64,000 bases of DNA from Jatrophihabitans sp. (lineage in GTDB: Bacteria; Actinomycetota; Actinomycetes; Mycobacteriales; Jatrophihabitantaceae). Shown here one piece after another: positions 40,913-50,665 of the stretch; the stretch's first letter is position 1, and each line of letters starts with the position of its first letter. Made by a program: the position numbers and the translations under genes. Location: contig DASWNX010000029.1 in the NCBI GenBank assembly GCA_036399055.1, forward strand, positions 1 to 64,000, in the 5' to 3' direction. The notes beneath the pieces are model-generated. The model was not told the DNA's origin, searched no databases, and worked only from the letters and a program-made list of their open reading frames with translations.

Positions 40913-42538
40913 CTACTCGGCAACCTCGAGCGAGATCCGCTCAGCCGTGAGCGCTACGGCCGCCAGGTCGCGGTCAGGATTGGCCGGGATCAGCGTCAAT
41001 CGGGCCGAGAAGGGGTCGAACGAAGGAAGGGCGCGCACCACCCCGGTCGCCTCGAGCAGCCTAGTGCGGCCGACGTCGCCGTTGGCCTCCAGACTCGCCT
41101 CGAAGACACCGAAGAGCGAGAGCACCCCGATCAAGCGCGCGGGATCGCGCTCCACGCCGTCGTCCAGATCGATGTAGACGGCGTAGGACGTCTGGGCCGG
41201 AGCATGACAGCGAAGGCCGTCGAACCGCACGTTCCACAAGGTCGTGGGGCCGACGAGGCCACTGCCGTCCTCGCCCGGCTCGCCGCTGGTGAGCAAGACC
41301 GTGACCCGCTGCGAGATCCGAACGTCGATCGCTGCCGCCACAGCCGTGAACCTCCGCCGCCCCCGGACGACACCGAACGCGTCGACATCCTGCCCGGACG
41401 GCACCCACATCAAGTCGTTGAACACGGGACGCGCGACGGTGTCGTACTCATAGCCGAGTGCCTTGGTGTCGGTCACCCCTGGCGCCTTCCACGTGCCGAC
41501 GGCGCCATCGGCGCGCAGGAAGCGGAACTCCCGGCCAGCCCAGGAGTCGTAGGCCTCCTGGTTCAGCCCCGGCTGGGCGGGGCGGCCATCCGGGAAGGGG
41601 TAGCCGTGGCCCAGGTCATGAGCGTAGGTCTCCCACAGTCGATCGACGTTGGCGTGGTGCATCCAGAAGAGAGGGTCCAGGCCCGCGGTCGAGAAGGCGG
41701 CCATCAGGCCTCCCGTGTGCGTGTGGCCGAGACCGTGCGGCTGGGCGTCCACCTGACCCATCTCGCCGGAGAAATGGAACTGCGTCAGGTCCTCTAGGTA
41801 GCCGCCCGCGAAAGAGATCCGTTGCGTGTCCTCGGAGTTGGCGTAATGGTGACGGGTGAGTGCCCCGCTGGCGTCGCACCAATCCTCGGCCGACGGTGGG
41901 CCGAGGAGGTCTTCCGGCCCGATACGGCTCGGCTCATACAGCGGGTTGCCGCGGTCGGGATCCGGCTGGCCGTTCTCGGTCGCCAGGTCGAGCCCGTCAG
42001 GCAGCAGCGGGTCGCGGACCGCCAGCGGCAGCGACGCGGCCTGGGGGTCACGACGGTAGTCGGAGGAGTTCCAGTACGGCAGCGCCCAGTCGGCCGGGCC
42101 GCCCAGCCGGACAACGTGCGCGCGCGCCACCTGCTCGAACTCAAGCAGATACGCCCGGTGCCACGGCAGGAAGAACCAGTTCCCATGGGCGCACTCGCTC
42201 CAGATCACCAGCGCGCCGCCGTGCCGCGGCCACGCCCGAGGCGGCAGAAACGAGTCGTGCACCTGCGACTGGTAGCCCAGACCACGCGGATCGCTCCACC
42301 CCTGGAGGATCGGTGTCATCGCCTGCACCAGATCCCGGTACCGCTGCTGATCGGCCCGGGTAGGCCGTTCACGATTGCCGAGGGCATTCGCCTCCATCGC
42401 CAGCGGTGAGAACTCCTCCAGCCGCGGCGTCAGCTTTTTCATCTCACGGATGGCGACGGCATACCAGGTCAGGCTCGTCGGCCACCCACCCGCCTGCCCC
42501 GCTTCGGTGCTCCAGGCAGCCCGACGGACAACAGTCAT
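40913..42538 (-). CDS. tyrosinase-family di-copper oxidase
   Basis: A 541-aa type-3 copper protein that would hydroxylate or oxidise phenols. CuA ligands are in AHGNWFFLPWHRAYLLEFE (plus an earlier His), CuB ligands in HTHTGG and DPLFWMHHANVDRLWE. The long C-terminal domain (from ~360) resembles the domain that caps plant-type polyphenol oxidases. That makes it longer than the ~280-aa Streptomyces MelC2, and no MelC1 caddie gene is present. ATG 42538 has GGGGGGATGG upstream; a longer frame to 42625 exists. No signal peptide. Confidence 0.88.
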   Translation of the reverse strand: MTVVRRAAWSTEAGQAGGWPTSLTWYAVAIREMKKLTPRLEEFSPLAMEANALGNRERPTRADQQRYRDLVQAMTPILQGWSDPRGLGYQSQVHDSFLPPRAWPRHGGALVIWSECAHGNWFFLPWHRAYLLEFEQVARAHVVRLGGPADWALPYWNSSDYRRDPQAASLPLAVRDPLLPDGLDLATENGQPDPDRGNPLYEPSRIGPEDLLGPPSAEDWCDASGALTRHHYANSEDTQRISFAGGYLEDLTQFHFSGEMGQVDAQPHGLGHTHTGGLMAAFSTAGLDPLFWMHHANVDRLWETYAHDLGHGYPFPDGRPAQPGLNQEAYDSWAGREFRFLRADGAVGTWKAPGVTDTKALGYEYDTVARPVFNDLMWVPSGQDVDAFGVVRGRRRFTAVAAAIDVRISQRVTVLLTSGEPGEDGSGLVGPTTLWNVRFDGLRCHAPAQTSYAVYIDLDDGVERDPARLIGVLSLFGVFEASLEANGDVGRTRLLEATGVVRALPSFDPFSARLTLIPANPDRDLAAVALTAERISLEVAE

Positions 42539-43110
42539 AGCCCATCCCCCCGTATTCTGGTGAGCAAGACCTGTCTTGGCATTGTTCGCCCGGCGCCCGA
42601 GGAGGTCAAGGGTCGCGCAGGTCAACCGAGGACGTCATGACCACTGGCTCGGCGATCGCATCCGCCCGCGCGAGACTGTGGCGACGGCCTCGATCAGGAC
42701 AGCCCGAACGCAGGTGGCTTGCCGTGGAGGATCAGGCAGGTATCCGCCGGTTAAATTGGCCGGATGCATATGTCTCCGATCGTCGACCCTGTCGCGGAAT
42801 CGGGCCGCGCGGCTGCAGCCGCTGTTGGCGCCGCCGTAGACGGCTAGGTGGACAGGCGCTCGCCTCGCTGCGACAGAACCACGCCGTGGAAGTCGACCCT
42901 GGCCGGCGAGCATGAGGAAGGCGAGCAAGGACGGGGCGGGCAGCGAAGGCGTCAGATCCGAACGCGTAGGCGAGACTCACCCAAGACCTAGAGCTCCCGT
43001 GACCACACTACGAACGATTGACGCTCCGCGCGATGCCCTGATGCCACAGTGCGCGACAACCAGGCACGACTCCCGGTCGTCACCAGACAGAACGGACCAG
43101 CGCACGAACT
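42539..43110. other. divergent intergenic region, 572 bp
   Basis: Lies between tyrosinase and the M1-like gene. Open frames on both strands lack motifs and ribosome binding sites. No repeats or hairpins caught my eye. It probably holds two promoters. Confidence 0.5.
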
Positions 43111-44841
43111 GTGACGTCGAACCCCTTTCGCGACGCGCCAGCTCCGATACCCATCGACGGACGGCTGGGCGTTCCGGTTCACATCCTCGGCCTCCGTGCA
43201 GCGGTGGCCATGGACGCCTGGACGTCGACGTGTTCGGTCCGTGCAGAGCTGGAGTACCTGGTCGGGCCCACCTCAGGATGTCCGCTGTTCGACTTGAGAC
43301 AGCACATCGATCGTTGCTGGCTGGACGGCCTGGAGGCACACCCGGATCTGGTCTCCGACAGAGACGTGGGCGCCGGCGCCTTCAGCACCGTCCGGATGAT
43401 CGACAGAGTTCAGACCGCCAACTCGGTCCACCGGCTCCGGCTTGCCTATCGCCTGGCCACTCCGCGCGCTGAGCTTGGCGGCGACTACCCCCCGGTGCTC
43501 CACTGGTCTGACGGTGGTCGGCTGCGATGGTCGTTCGGACTGGCGGACCTCTATGCCGGACGGCACCTTGAAGCGTGGTTTCCCGCCAATCTGCCGTTCG
43601 ACCAATTTCCATTTCGGCTCGATCTGCGGATGACCGGCACGCAGGTCGCTCATTCGGTGATCACTAACGCCACCCTGAGGGCAACCGGTGACAACCGCTG
43701 GACGGCTGAGTTTCCTGCCTGGTCGACGACGATGTCGTCGCTCGTGGAGCTACGACCGAGCGACTCGATGGAGCGAGCCGCGGCCTCCGTGCTGCTACCG
43801 GTGTCTGGTCGCACAATCTCCATCGAAATGTGGCAGGAACGCGGTGGATCCGAGCGCCTTCCGGCGCAGCTGAAAAGAACCGAACGGCTCCTCGCCTCGA
43901 ACGAGCGCGACTATGGCGCCTTCGATGGTGATCGATTCGTGTGTCTGTTGCACGGCGCTGCCGGCGGCATGGAATATGCGAACGCGACGACGACGTCCGC
44001 GGATGCGCTTGAGCACGAGATCTTCCATTCGTGGTTCGCGCGCGGCATCACCCCCGCCTCGCACGCGGACGGATGGTGGGACGAGGCATTCACGCGATTC
44101 CACGACGACGGCGCGATGGCGACAGAGCCATTCGACTTCGCCGAGCCACCGATGGAACTGTGCTCTCGCGCCTCCTTTCAGCGCCGTACGGCCGCCAATG
44201 CCTATAGCGACGGGGCTCGCTTCTTCCGTGGAGTGGCCGCAGCGATCGGCGCCGGCCGGCTTCGCGCAGTGATGAGCGACCTCTACCGGATCAGGAATCG
44301 GCTTCCCCTGTCGACGGCCTCGCTGGAGGCGTACCTGGTGGCAGCATCGGGAGATCCGCTGCTGGTGGATGCGTTCCACAGGTTCGTCTACGGATTTGCA
44401 GACCCCCCATCGCTGCCTGAGATCACCTTCGGTGACGCGACGGGGTCTCTGGCCGACACCTGGATTCGGCGCCAGAATGATGGCCTCGACATCCACCAGG
44501 TACCGTCGCGGCATACGCGGAACTGGGTCTATGCGCGCGTAAGCAACCCCAGGTCTGCCGAGATCTGCCGTCACTTCCTCGTTCTGTTCACCATCAGTCC
44601 GACGACGCTGGCGACGCCATCCGGCACGCGCTACCTGGCAGGGATCGCTGCCGCACCGGGATTTGACCTGCGACCGGGCGAGACCCGGATCGTCTCCGCG
44701 GAGTGGCAGGCCGGCGCCGGAGCATCCAGCGCGCCACAGATGCTGGCCGCAACGCTGCATGCCCGAGCGGGCCGGCCAAAAGTCGCCATTCGCGCGATCG
44801 GTGATCGCCGGGTTCAGTCGTCAGGTCGCCCGGCGCCGTAA
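43111..44841 (+). CDS. M1-family aminopeptidase-like protein
   Basis: A 576-aa protein with the M1 gluzincin signature: H302-E-I-F-H306, then exactly 18 residues to E325 in GWWDEAFTRF. GGMEYANAT just before (near 285-292) stands for the GAMEN/GxMEN substrate motif. The N-terminal ~250 residues are beta-rich, like the M1 N-domain. The usual catalytic Tyr may be in NAYSDGARFF near 368. No signal peptide and a shorter C-domain than classic PepN, so peptide specificity is unclear. GTG start. Convergent with the cell-wall hydrolase gene. Confidence 0.82.
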   Translation: MTSNPFRDAPAPIPIDGRLGVPVHILGLRAAVAMDAWTSTCSVRAELEYLVGPTSGCPLFDLRQHIDRCWLDGLEAHPDLVSDRDVGAGAFSTVRMIDRVQTANSVHRLRLAYRLATPRAELGGDYPPVLHWSDGGRLRWSFGLADLYAGRHLEAWFPANLPFDQFPFRLDLRMTGTQVAHSVITNATLRATGDNRWTAEFPAWSTTMSSLVELRPSDSMERAAASVLLPVSGRTISIEMWQERGGSERLPAQLKRTERLLASNERDYGAFDGDRFVCLLHGAAGGMEYANATTTSADALEHEIFHSWFARGITPASHADGWWDEAFTRFHDDGAMATEPFDFAEPPMELCSRASFQRRTAANAYSDGARFFRGVAAAIGAGRLRAVMSDLYRIRNRLPLSTASLEAYLVAASGDPLLVDAFHRFVYGFADPPSLPEITFGDATGSLADTWIRRQNDGLDIHQVPSRHTRNWVYARVSNPRSAEICRHFLVLFTISPTTLATPSGTRYLAGIAAAPGFDLRPGETRIVSAEWQAGAGASSAPQMLAATLHARAGRPKVAIRAIGDRRVQSSGRPAP

Positions 44842-44942
44842 CGCACGTCGCTGCCATCATGTTCGCGGCACATCGCGCGTATGCAGGGTAAGGCTCTCCG
44901 TTGGGCGCCAGGCCGCCGCCTGCCCTTGGCCTCATCCGGATC

Positions 44943-47560
44943 TCAGGACCAGCCGTTGCGTTCCAGAAGCCGTATCACTGAATGCAATGCCTGCGTGTAG
45001 CGGGGATCGGTCGCGTACCCGGCGCGGGCGACTTCAGCCGCGAAGCGATATGGATCGTTCGCGAACTGGAACGCCGGTTGGTAGCGCTTGTTGCGACGAA
45101 GGAACTCGCCATGGCCGATGAACGCCTGTGCTGCGGAGGGAAACACTCGGAACCAGTCCCGGACGACGTAGTCGTACCTGCCATCAGGCCGTGGCGTGAT
45201 CGAGATGATTTCCGGGAAGGTGCGCACGTCAGGACGGGACAGGACCTCACGGGTCCGCCACAACTGCCGGGTCGACGGGTCCTCGGTGGCCTTCGCCTTG
45301 ATCCCGAAGAAGTTGTTGCCGGCTGCCTTGACTCCCCAGCCCGATTCCAACGCCGCCTGAGCCAAGGTGACCAGACCCGGCACTCCGGTCTGGGCCTGGC
45401 TGGCCTTGGCGAAGGCACCGTACCGCCTGACGAACTCGGCCGGCCTCCGAGTCTCGCCGGATTGCTTCGGCGCGGCGCCGCCAGGTTTCGGCGAAGCGGC
45501 CGACGACGGAGGTAGCGGAACTGAGCCTGGGCCGCCAAGCCCAGGTACCGGTCCTGCGAACAGCGGGCTCGGGTGGAGCGCGCCTTCCCAGCTCAGATCG
45601 ACGTGGATGTGGTCGGTATGGGGGTTGAGCTTGTATGGACGCCACCCGGCAGCGCGCAGGTGCCAAGCCCAAATTCGCCTGTTCCAGATGATGACCGCGA
45701 CCTGCAGTTCGACCGCATTTTGTATGAGCCAGGTGATGTAGGCCGCCGCCTCGGCTGCCTGCTTGGGATCGCCGCCTTCGCATAGCAATCGATCGAACGG
45801 CCTTCGCCATGCAACGACGGGCTGCCGGATGCTGTCGATCTGCAATTGAAGGTCCCCGCCTTGCGCCCGGTGAGGCGCGTCCATTGCCTGCGCAGCGCGC
45901 CCGCGCCCTTTTGCTCGCCGGTCGCGCATTTGGAGAACGAACCGCGGCGTACCCGTCCGGCGATTCGATCTGGGGTCTGCGTCCTACCGCCCACCGGTAG
46001 CGGGGTCGACGTAGCCGGCTGTGGAGCCGCCGGCCGGCTTCCCGAGGGAGCGGCTGGAACCGACCGGCCGTGCGCGCAGGTGTGCGGTGTCGCTCCGGGC
46101 AGGTCGGCTGCGGGGTCGACAAGCAGCCGCCATCCGAAGGTCCGCGGCATGGGAATGTGCTCCACCGACGTGGCCTCGACGCGGAACAGCCGGCGCAGGA
46201 CAGCTGAGCTGGGACTAGCCGACAGTTCGCCACAGATCGCGTTCGCGACGAGGAGGGCGTTCTTGGCTGTACCGCTTCCGGGTCGGTAGAGGATGCGAAG
46301 TGCCGAATCGGCGGTGCCTCGTGCGATCCGGCGCTTTGCCCAGGCAACCACGTGTGACATGTCGCCGTAGGTGCCGTCGAAGATGTGCACCTCGTCCGGG
46401 TCGGTGTGCCGGACGATGGCATTGACGGGCGCGCCGCCACCGGAGTGGCCTGTGAGAATGAGCCGACCGAGCTTGGCGCTGACGCCGGTCTGTAGCCGAA
46501 GGATCTCCAAGCCGCTGCCGACCAGTTCAAGGATCGCTCCGGGCTTCACCAGTTCTGGGAAGTTGTACGCATCGCCGCGACCACCACCGAAGAAGTTCCC
46601 GCGCGGGACGAGCCCGAGGATCGGTCGTGTCGGTCCGCCGGTACGCGCTCCGGGCGGCGCGAGGTCCAGTCCGCTGATGGCAGCCTTGTCCGCCAATCGC
46701 ATGCGCGGGCCGTTGCTGCTGTAGCCGTGCAGATGGATGACAACGTCGATGACACTCGTCGACTTCGACATGGTGTTCCACCGCAAAATCAGGTCCGGCG
46801 GTGTGCCTCGATGTTTGGTGAGGACGGGATGCCGCTGCAGAACGAACTGACCGGAGGCGACCTGCGGCCCGCCGTCTTCCTGCCCGAACTCGGCGACGGC
46901 GCCGTTGGAATCGCCGACGACGAAGCCTTCTCCACCAGCCGCCCATTCTTCGGCGAGCATTTCGCCGCTCCACTCGCCGACGTACTCACCGACGGCAAAA
47001 TCGTGTTCCGCGCCGGTGTTCTCCGCGGTGTCCTGGAAACTGAGCGCCGCTGAGTGACCTCCATTCGCCCAGGCTTCACCGAGCTGCTCGGAAGTCCATC
47101 CGCCGCCATACTCACCGTAGGCCAAGTCGCGGGCCTCGAAGTCGTGCGCCTCGCGCTCAGCCTCGCCGCCGTAGGCCAAATCGCGGGCCTCGAAGTCGTG
47201 CGCCTCGTGCTCAGCCTCGCCGCCGTAGGCCAAGTCATGCGCCTCGTGCTCAGCCTCGCCGCCGTAGGCCAAGTCCTGGGCCTCCAAGTCATGCGCCTCG
47301 TGCTCAGCCTCGCCGCCGTAGGCCAAGTCGCGGGCCTCCAAGTCATGCGCCTCCTGATCAGCCTCGGCACGGTAGCCGAAGGTCTCGTCCACTTCGCTTC
47401 CGAGTTCCGTGGAATCGGCTTCCTGCGAATGCTCAGCACGGTCGGAGCCGCCGCCGAGATTCTCGGCGAAGATCCCCTCGTGCACCGGCCAGGTGGTGTC
47501 GACTTCGAACTGGGTCTCATCGAGTGAGGCAAAGACCGTCGATTCAGAATGTCCGTTCAT
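44943..47560 (-). CDS. fusion of acidic repeats, alpha/beta hydrolase, M15-like peptidase and glucosaminidase (frame-broken)
   Basis: About 872 aa if one -1 frame change near 45778 is corrected. In order: acidic N-terminus with five tandem repeats (residues ~65-150), an alpha/beta hydrolase domain (VIDVVIHLHGYSSNGP, elbow GHSGGG), a Pro-rich linker, an M15/D-Ala-D-Ala-peptidase-like domain (FNCR...SLHGEGRSIDC, then WRPYKLNPHTDHIHVDL) and a C-terminal glucosaminidase (LAQAALESGWGVKAAGNNFFGIKA, positions 45290-45370). The first frame ends in nonsense after GRSIDCYA; the second resumes at EGGDPKQAAEAA. A single missing G explains it. Otherwise it would be a peptidoglycan-degrading effector or hydrolase. 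No signal peptide. Start ATG has GAGGAAG. Confidence 0.8.
47110..47365 (-). repeat. five tandem acidic repeats (18 aa) in the hydrolase fusion
   Basis: Copies of a 54-bp unit (one shortened to 39 bp) encode EAEHEAHDLEARDLAYGG-like peptides. The units differ by a few bases, implying repeated slippage. The protein product is strongly acidic and probably unstructured. Confidence 0.85.
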
Positions 47561-47585
47561 CGTGGCACTTCCTCATCAGTCGCCA

Positions 47586-48902
47586 TCAGGTACGTGCAGC
47601 CGGTGTGCGATGACCGTTACTCGGCGGCGCAACCGTCGGGACCAGAGAACCTGGCAGCAGCCTGGTCGGCTGGGCCGATCGTCTGTCAGCCACCGGTCGT
47701 CGTGTTGTGACGGCGAGATCCTTGATCCGTTCGCCGGTTGCCGACTGCCAAAGGTCGATGACCCGGTTCATAGTGTTGGCGACCGCCGGGGAGGTTCCTG
47801 GCGCGAGGTTGGTGTGCTTGTACAGGATCTGCGCCGTTGAGGGCGTGTTGAAGAGGCCGAGTTCGATTGCCCACATCAGTGGGGACACGAGGTCTGCCAA
47901 TTCGAAGAGCTCACGCGCTTGCCGAGAGGGCGCCATTCCGACGCGTGTACCGATCGCAGCGAGCCGATCAGCTGGATTTCCCCTGGCGCCAGCGTTCGCG
48001 GAGAGGTCGAGGACCAACGCGGTGTCGTACTCGACGGTGAGGTGAAACCAGCTCAGCATCGTCACATATCCGAACTCCTCGCGAGCAAGCATTCCTCCTT
48101 GGCGCCGGAGTTGCAGCATCTCGCCCAGGGTCTGGCAGATGTAGCCGATGTAGCTGTCATCGGTGGCCTTCGCGCCTGAGCTGTTCGTGTCGTTCTCGAA
48201 CCCGAGCCAGATCTGCCGGAGTAACTCATGCCACAACTCCAGGAAGCGCACGTTCGCAGTGGGCCCCGCGTCCTGTTTCCACGACTGCCCGACGATGTGC
48301 CGGGGAGCCGGGTGCGGAAGGTCGAGTCCGAACATCCGCCAGTAGGCGTTCCTTCGGTTGACGGTCGTGTCCGGGCGCAGCTGGCTGACCAGTGGACCAC
48401 CCGTGCTGAACAGTGGCGAGTCGCGGAAGAACAGATCCTCCGTTGACCGAACCCACGCCATCGTGTCGAAGGTCGGCGCAGGCAGGGTCTCGCCAGCGAC
48501 GTATCGACGAGCGACCTCACCGAGGATCTCGAAGATGCCGGTTGATTCGATCAGGTAGGCGTAAAGCAGATGCTCCCATATCGGTGGTGGCGTGAGCCCG
48601 ATGCCAGCCGCGCCGCTATAGGGCTGCTGGGGTGTCGGGGCCGTTGCTACCGGCTTCACACCCGAAAGCAGCGTGCTGAGCAAGGCGTCGGGAACCCGCG
48701 TCTTGCTCATGTCACCGAACGGTGAGGCCGCCGCGCCACCCAATATCGTCGTCCAGGCCGCGCCTCCAATCCCGCCTTTGGACCATACCTCCTCCAGCCA
48801 ACGGCTCAGTTGCAGCGGATGAACGGCGAGGACTGCGTTGGCGCCGGCCGCATCCGGTAGCGTCCCTGGTGGCGTGATGGCCCCTACAAGAGTGCGAAAC
48901 AT
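47586..48902 (-). CDS. unknown protein of the SARP-headed operon
   Basis: A 438-aa protein that I do not recognise. No signal peptide or transmembrane segment is clear. It is Trp- and Leu-rich and mainly helical, with a Gly/Ala-rich segment at ~45-60, aromatic-rich blocks such as IWEHLLYAYLIESTGIFEIL and MLSWFHLTVEYDTALVLDL, and a basic Pro-rich tail. ATG 48902 has AGGAG seven bases upstream. It lies 10 bp after the 161-aa gene and 25 bp before the hydrolase fusion, so it is part of the same transcript. Confidence 0.7.
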   Translation of the reverse strand: MFRTLVGAITPPGTLPDAAGANAVLAVHPLQLSRWLEEVWSKGGIGGAAWTTILGGAAASPFGDMSKTRVPDALLSTLLSGVKPVATAPTPQQPYSGAAGIGLTPPPIWEHLLYAYLIESTGIFEILGEVARRYVAGETLPAPTFDTMAWVRSTEDLFFRDSPLFSTGGPLVSQLRPDTTVNRRNAYWRMFGLDLPHPAPRHIVGQSWKQDAGPTANVRFLELWHELLRQIWLGFENDTNSSGAKATDDSYIGYICQTLGEMLQLRRQGGMLAREEFGYVTMLSWFHLTVEYDTALVLDLSANAGARGNPADRLAAIGTRVGMAPSRQARELFELADLVSPLMWAIELGLFNTPSTAQILYKHTNLAPGTSPAVANTMNRVIDLWQSATGERIKDLAVTTRRPVADRRSAQPTRLLPGSLVPTVAPPSNGHRTPAART

Positions 48903-48912
48903 TTCAAGTCTC

Positions 48913-49398
48913 CTAACTGGCCGTCTGCGTCGGATCCGTCAACGGGATCTGGGTCGGGATCCCTACGCCAAGCACTTCGCCGTATGCGTCCCCTGCCTCG
49001 ACGAGCGCGATCCGACGCCGATCGCAGACGATGGGGCGGCCTCCGAACGGAACTGTCTCAACGTCGAACTCATCGTCTGATCCATAATGCTGGTGGGGCT
49101 TGCGATACTTCAGCGTGAGTCTTGCCGTGTGCTTAGGCGCCGCCCCGTCGAACGTGAGCCTGCTCTGGTCTTCCTTGATGTGACTCTGGCTCAACTTGAG
49201 CAGAACCACATCGGGATCGTCATGACGGCCGAAGTTTCCCAGCCCGTTCCTGATCAAACGGAACTGAAGGATGGCCTGCTCTTGAGGACGACTGAGCTGG
49301 GTGGTTCTGTTCAGCGCTCTGACGAGGCGATCGATCGCATCGCTGTCCTCCCTCCCCGACCCGTCGCTCGTCCCCACTGCTCTGGTCATATCCGTCAT
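48913..49398 (-). CDS. unknown 161-aa protein of the SARP-headed operon
   Basis: Not recognised. The N-terminal ~45 residues are polar; the rest is predicted beta-rich with segments LTFDGAAPKHTARLTLKYRK and GRPIVCDRRRIALVEAGDAYGEVLG. No signal peptide or membrane segment. ATG 49398 (AAAGGAAG upstream) is better than an in-frame ATG at 49425 that would overlap the protease gene. It follows the metalloprotease stop by 16 bp. It could be an immunity, chaperone or accessory protein, but nothing in the sequence decides. Confidence 0.65.
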   Translation of the reverse strand: MTDMTRAVGTSDGSGREDSDAIDRLVRALNRTTQLSRPQEQAILQFRLIRNGLGNFGRHDDPDVVLLKLSQSHIKEDQSRLTFDGAAPKHTARLTLKYRKPHQHYGSDDEFDVETVPFGGRPIVCDRRRIALVEAGDAYGEVLGVGIPTQIPLTDPTQTAS

Positions 49399-49414
49399 GT
49401 CGCTTCCTTTCTCG

Positions 49415-50665
49415 TTACGCGGCAACTGAGCGATCGCCGCCCAGACGTAGAAGCCAGTTCCTCATTGCGATCGGCGGATCCACCGAGTCGAGTCCACGCA
49501 ATACTGTGAGCGAGAGGATTCTCATCGGCTCCACGCGCTGTAGATACGTCGACGTGTACAGGGATGCGCCGGCGCGATCGGCGAGGCGTTTCAGTTCGCC
49601 AGGCGCAACCCGTCGGGGGTCGGCGAGCTTTGCCAGGTAGGTCCCGTTGAACGCCTGCATGCGGGTTCGGGTGCAGACGTCAGCGAGCCGTTCGAGCAAG
49701 GGCATGCTCGCCGCCACGATCTCAGCGGCGTCCTTCGGCGCAGCGCTCAAGGGATGCCGTGCGAGCCATCGCTCGCTCAGCTCATCCCAGGGCCCGGGTC
49801 CGAACCAGGTGCGGCAGAGTGCGGTGTTGAAGTGCACGCGTAGTGCAGCGATCGGATGCGGATCGCCGAACGGCATGCGGTACACCGCGGCCGATGGCCC
49901 GTCCACGACCGTCGCAAGTGCCGGCACTGGTGCGTAGCCGAGCAGCGAGAACGCATAGACATCGGCGGCTACTTCGCTGGCCCATGAGCTCCAGGCGTCA
50001 GCGGCCAGCTCACTGTGCGGAAGGACGGCGCGATGCAGCGCGGCGGCCAGCTCCGGAATCCACCCGGTGAGATGCGCCACCTGGTGACCGGTCTCGTGCA
50101 GCAGCGAGGTCGGCTGCCACAGATTGTGGCGGGTGACCTTAATGGCAGCAGCGGGTGAGAGGGATGCGTCCCAGAGGCGAGCTCCCGACCGGAGTATTGA
50201 GGCTCCCATTCCCTTGTCGAGATAGGTGAGTACCGGAGGTGCGTCGATTCCGAGTGGACGCAGCACCTGATCCATGCTGTGCACCGCGAGAGCATCTAGG
50301 CCGCGCATGATTGCCGCCGTCGTTGCATTGGTTCTCGTGTTCACCGCATCGCCGAAGAAGTCGACAGTCGCTTCTGCGCGCAGATAGCGCCGCCGTAGGC
50401 TGAGGAGATCAGCACGGACCTGATCAAGGTCTGCCACCTTCTCGGCCGCCCGTAGCGCGTACATGAGTTGATCGGCTTGGGCAGTCAGTCTCTTCGATTG
50501 AGCTATGAGGTTGCTTCGCACGCTCAGGCCGAGGTAGGACTCGAGTTCCGCCCACGCGCCCGGAGACGCTGCGACGTCCAGCTCGCCGAGCCCGACGCAG
50601 GCTCGTCGCCAGTGACGCGCCTCCGAGCCGAGAGCCGCGGTTTCGAGACTCAGCATGTCAGGCAT
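49415..50665 (-). CDS. zinc metalloprotease-like protein, HETGH type
   Basis: A 416-aa protein. The N-terminal ~180 residues are helical with a coiled-coil look (VADLDQVRADLLSLRRRYL). Active-site residues: H190-E191-T-G-H194, then exactly 36 residues to E231xxxD235 in SEVAADVYAFSLLGYAP, and later HPIAALR. Spacing and downstream motif equal those of the HEFGH protein at 29819-31024, so I place both in one family. No signal peptide. It overlaps the 819-aa gene upstream by 8 bp and starts from ATG 50665. Proteolysis is inferred from the motif only. Confidence 0.75.
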   Translation of the reverse strand: MPDMLSLETAALGSEARHWRRACVGLGELDVAASPGAWAELESYLGLSVRSNLIAQSKRLTAQADQLMYALRAAEKVADLDQVRADLLSLRRRYLRAEATVDFFGDAVNTRTNATTAAIMRGLDALAVHSMDQVLRPLGIDAPPVLTYLDKGMGASILRSGARLWDASLSPAAAIKVTRHNLWQPTSLLHETGHQVAHLTGWIPELAAALHRAVLPHSELAADAWSSWASEVAADVYAFSLLGYAPVPALATVVDGPSAAVYRMPFGDPHPIAALRVHFNTALCRTWFGPGPWDELSERWLARHPLSAAPKDAAEIVAASMPLLERLADVCTRTRMQAFNGTYLAKLADPRRVAPGELKRLADRAGASLYTSTYLQRVEPMRILSLTVLRGLDSVDPPIAMRNWLLRLGGDRSVAA

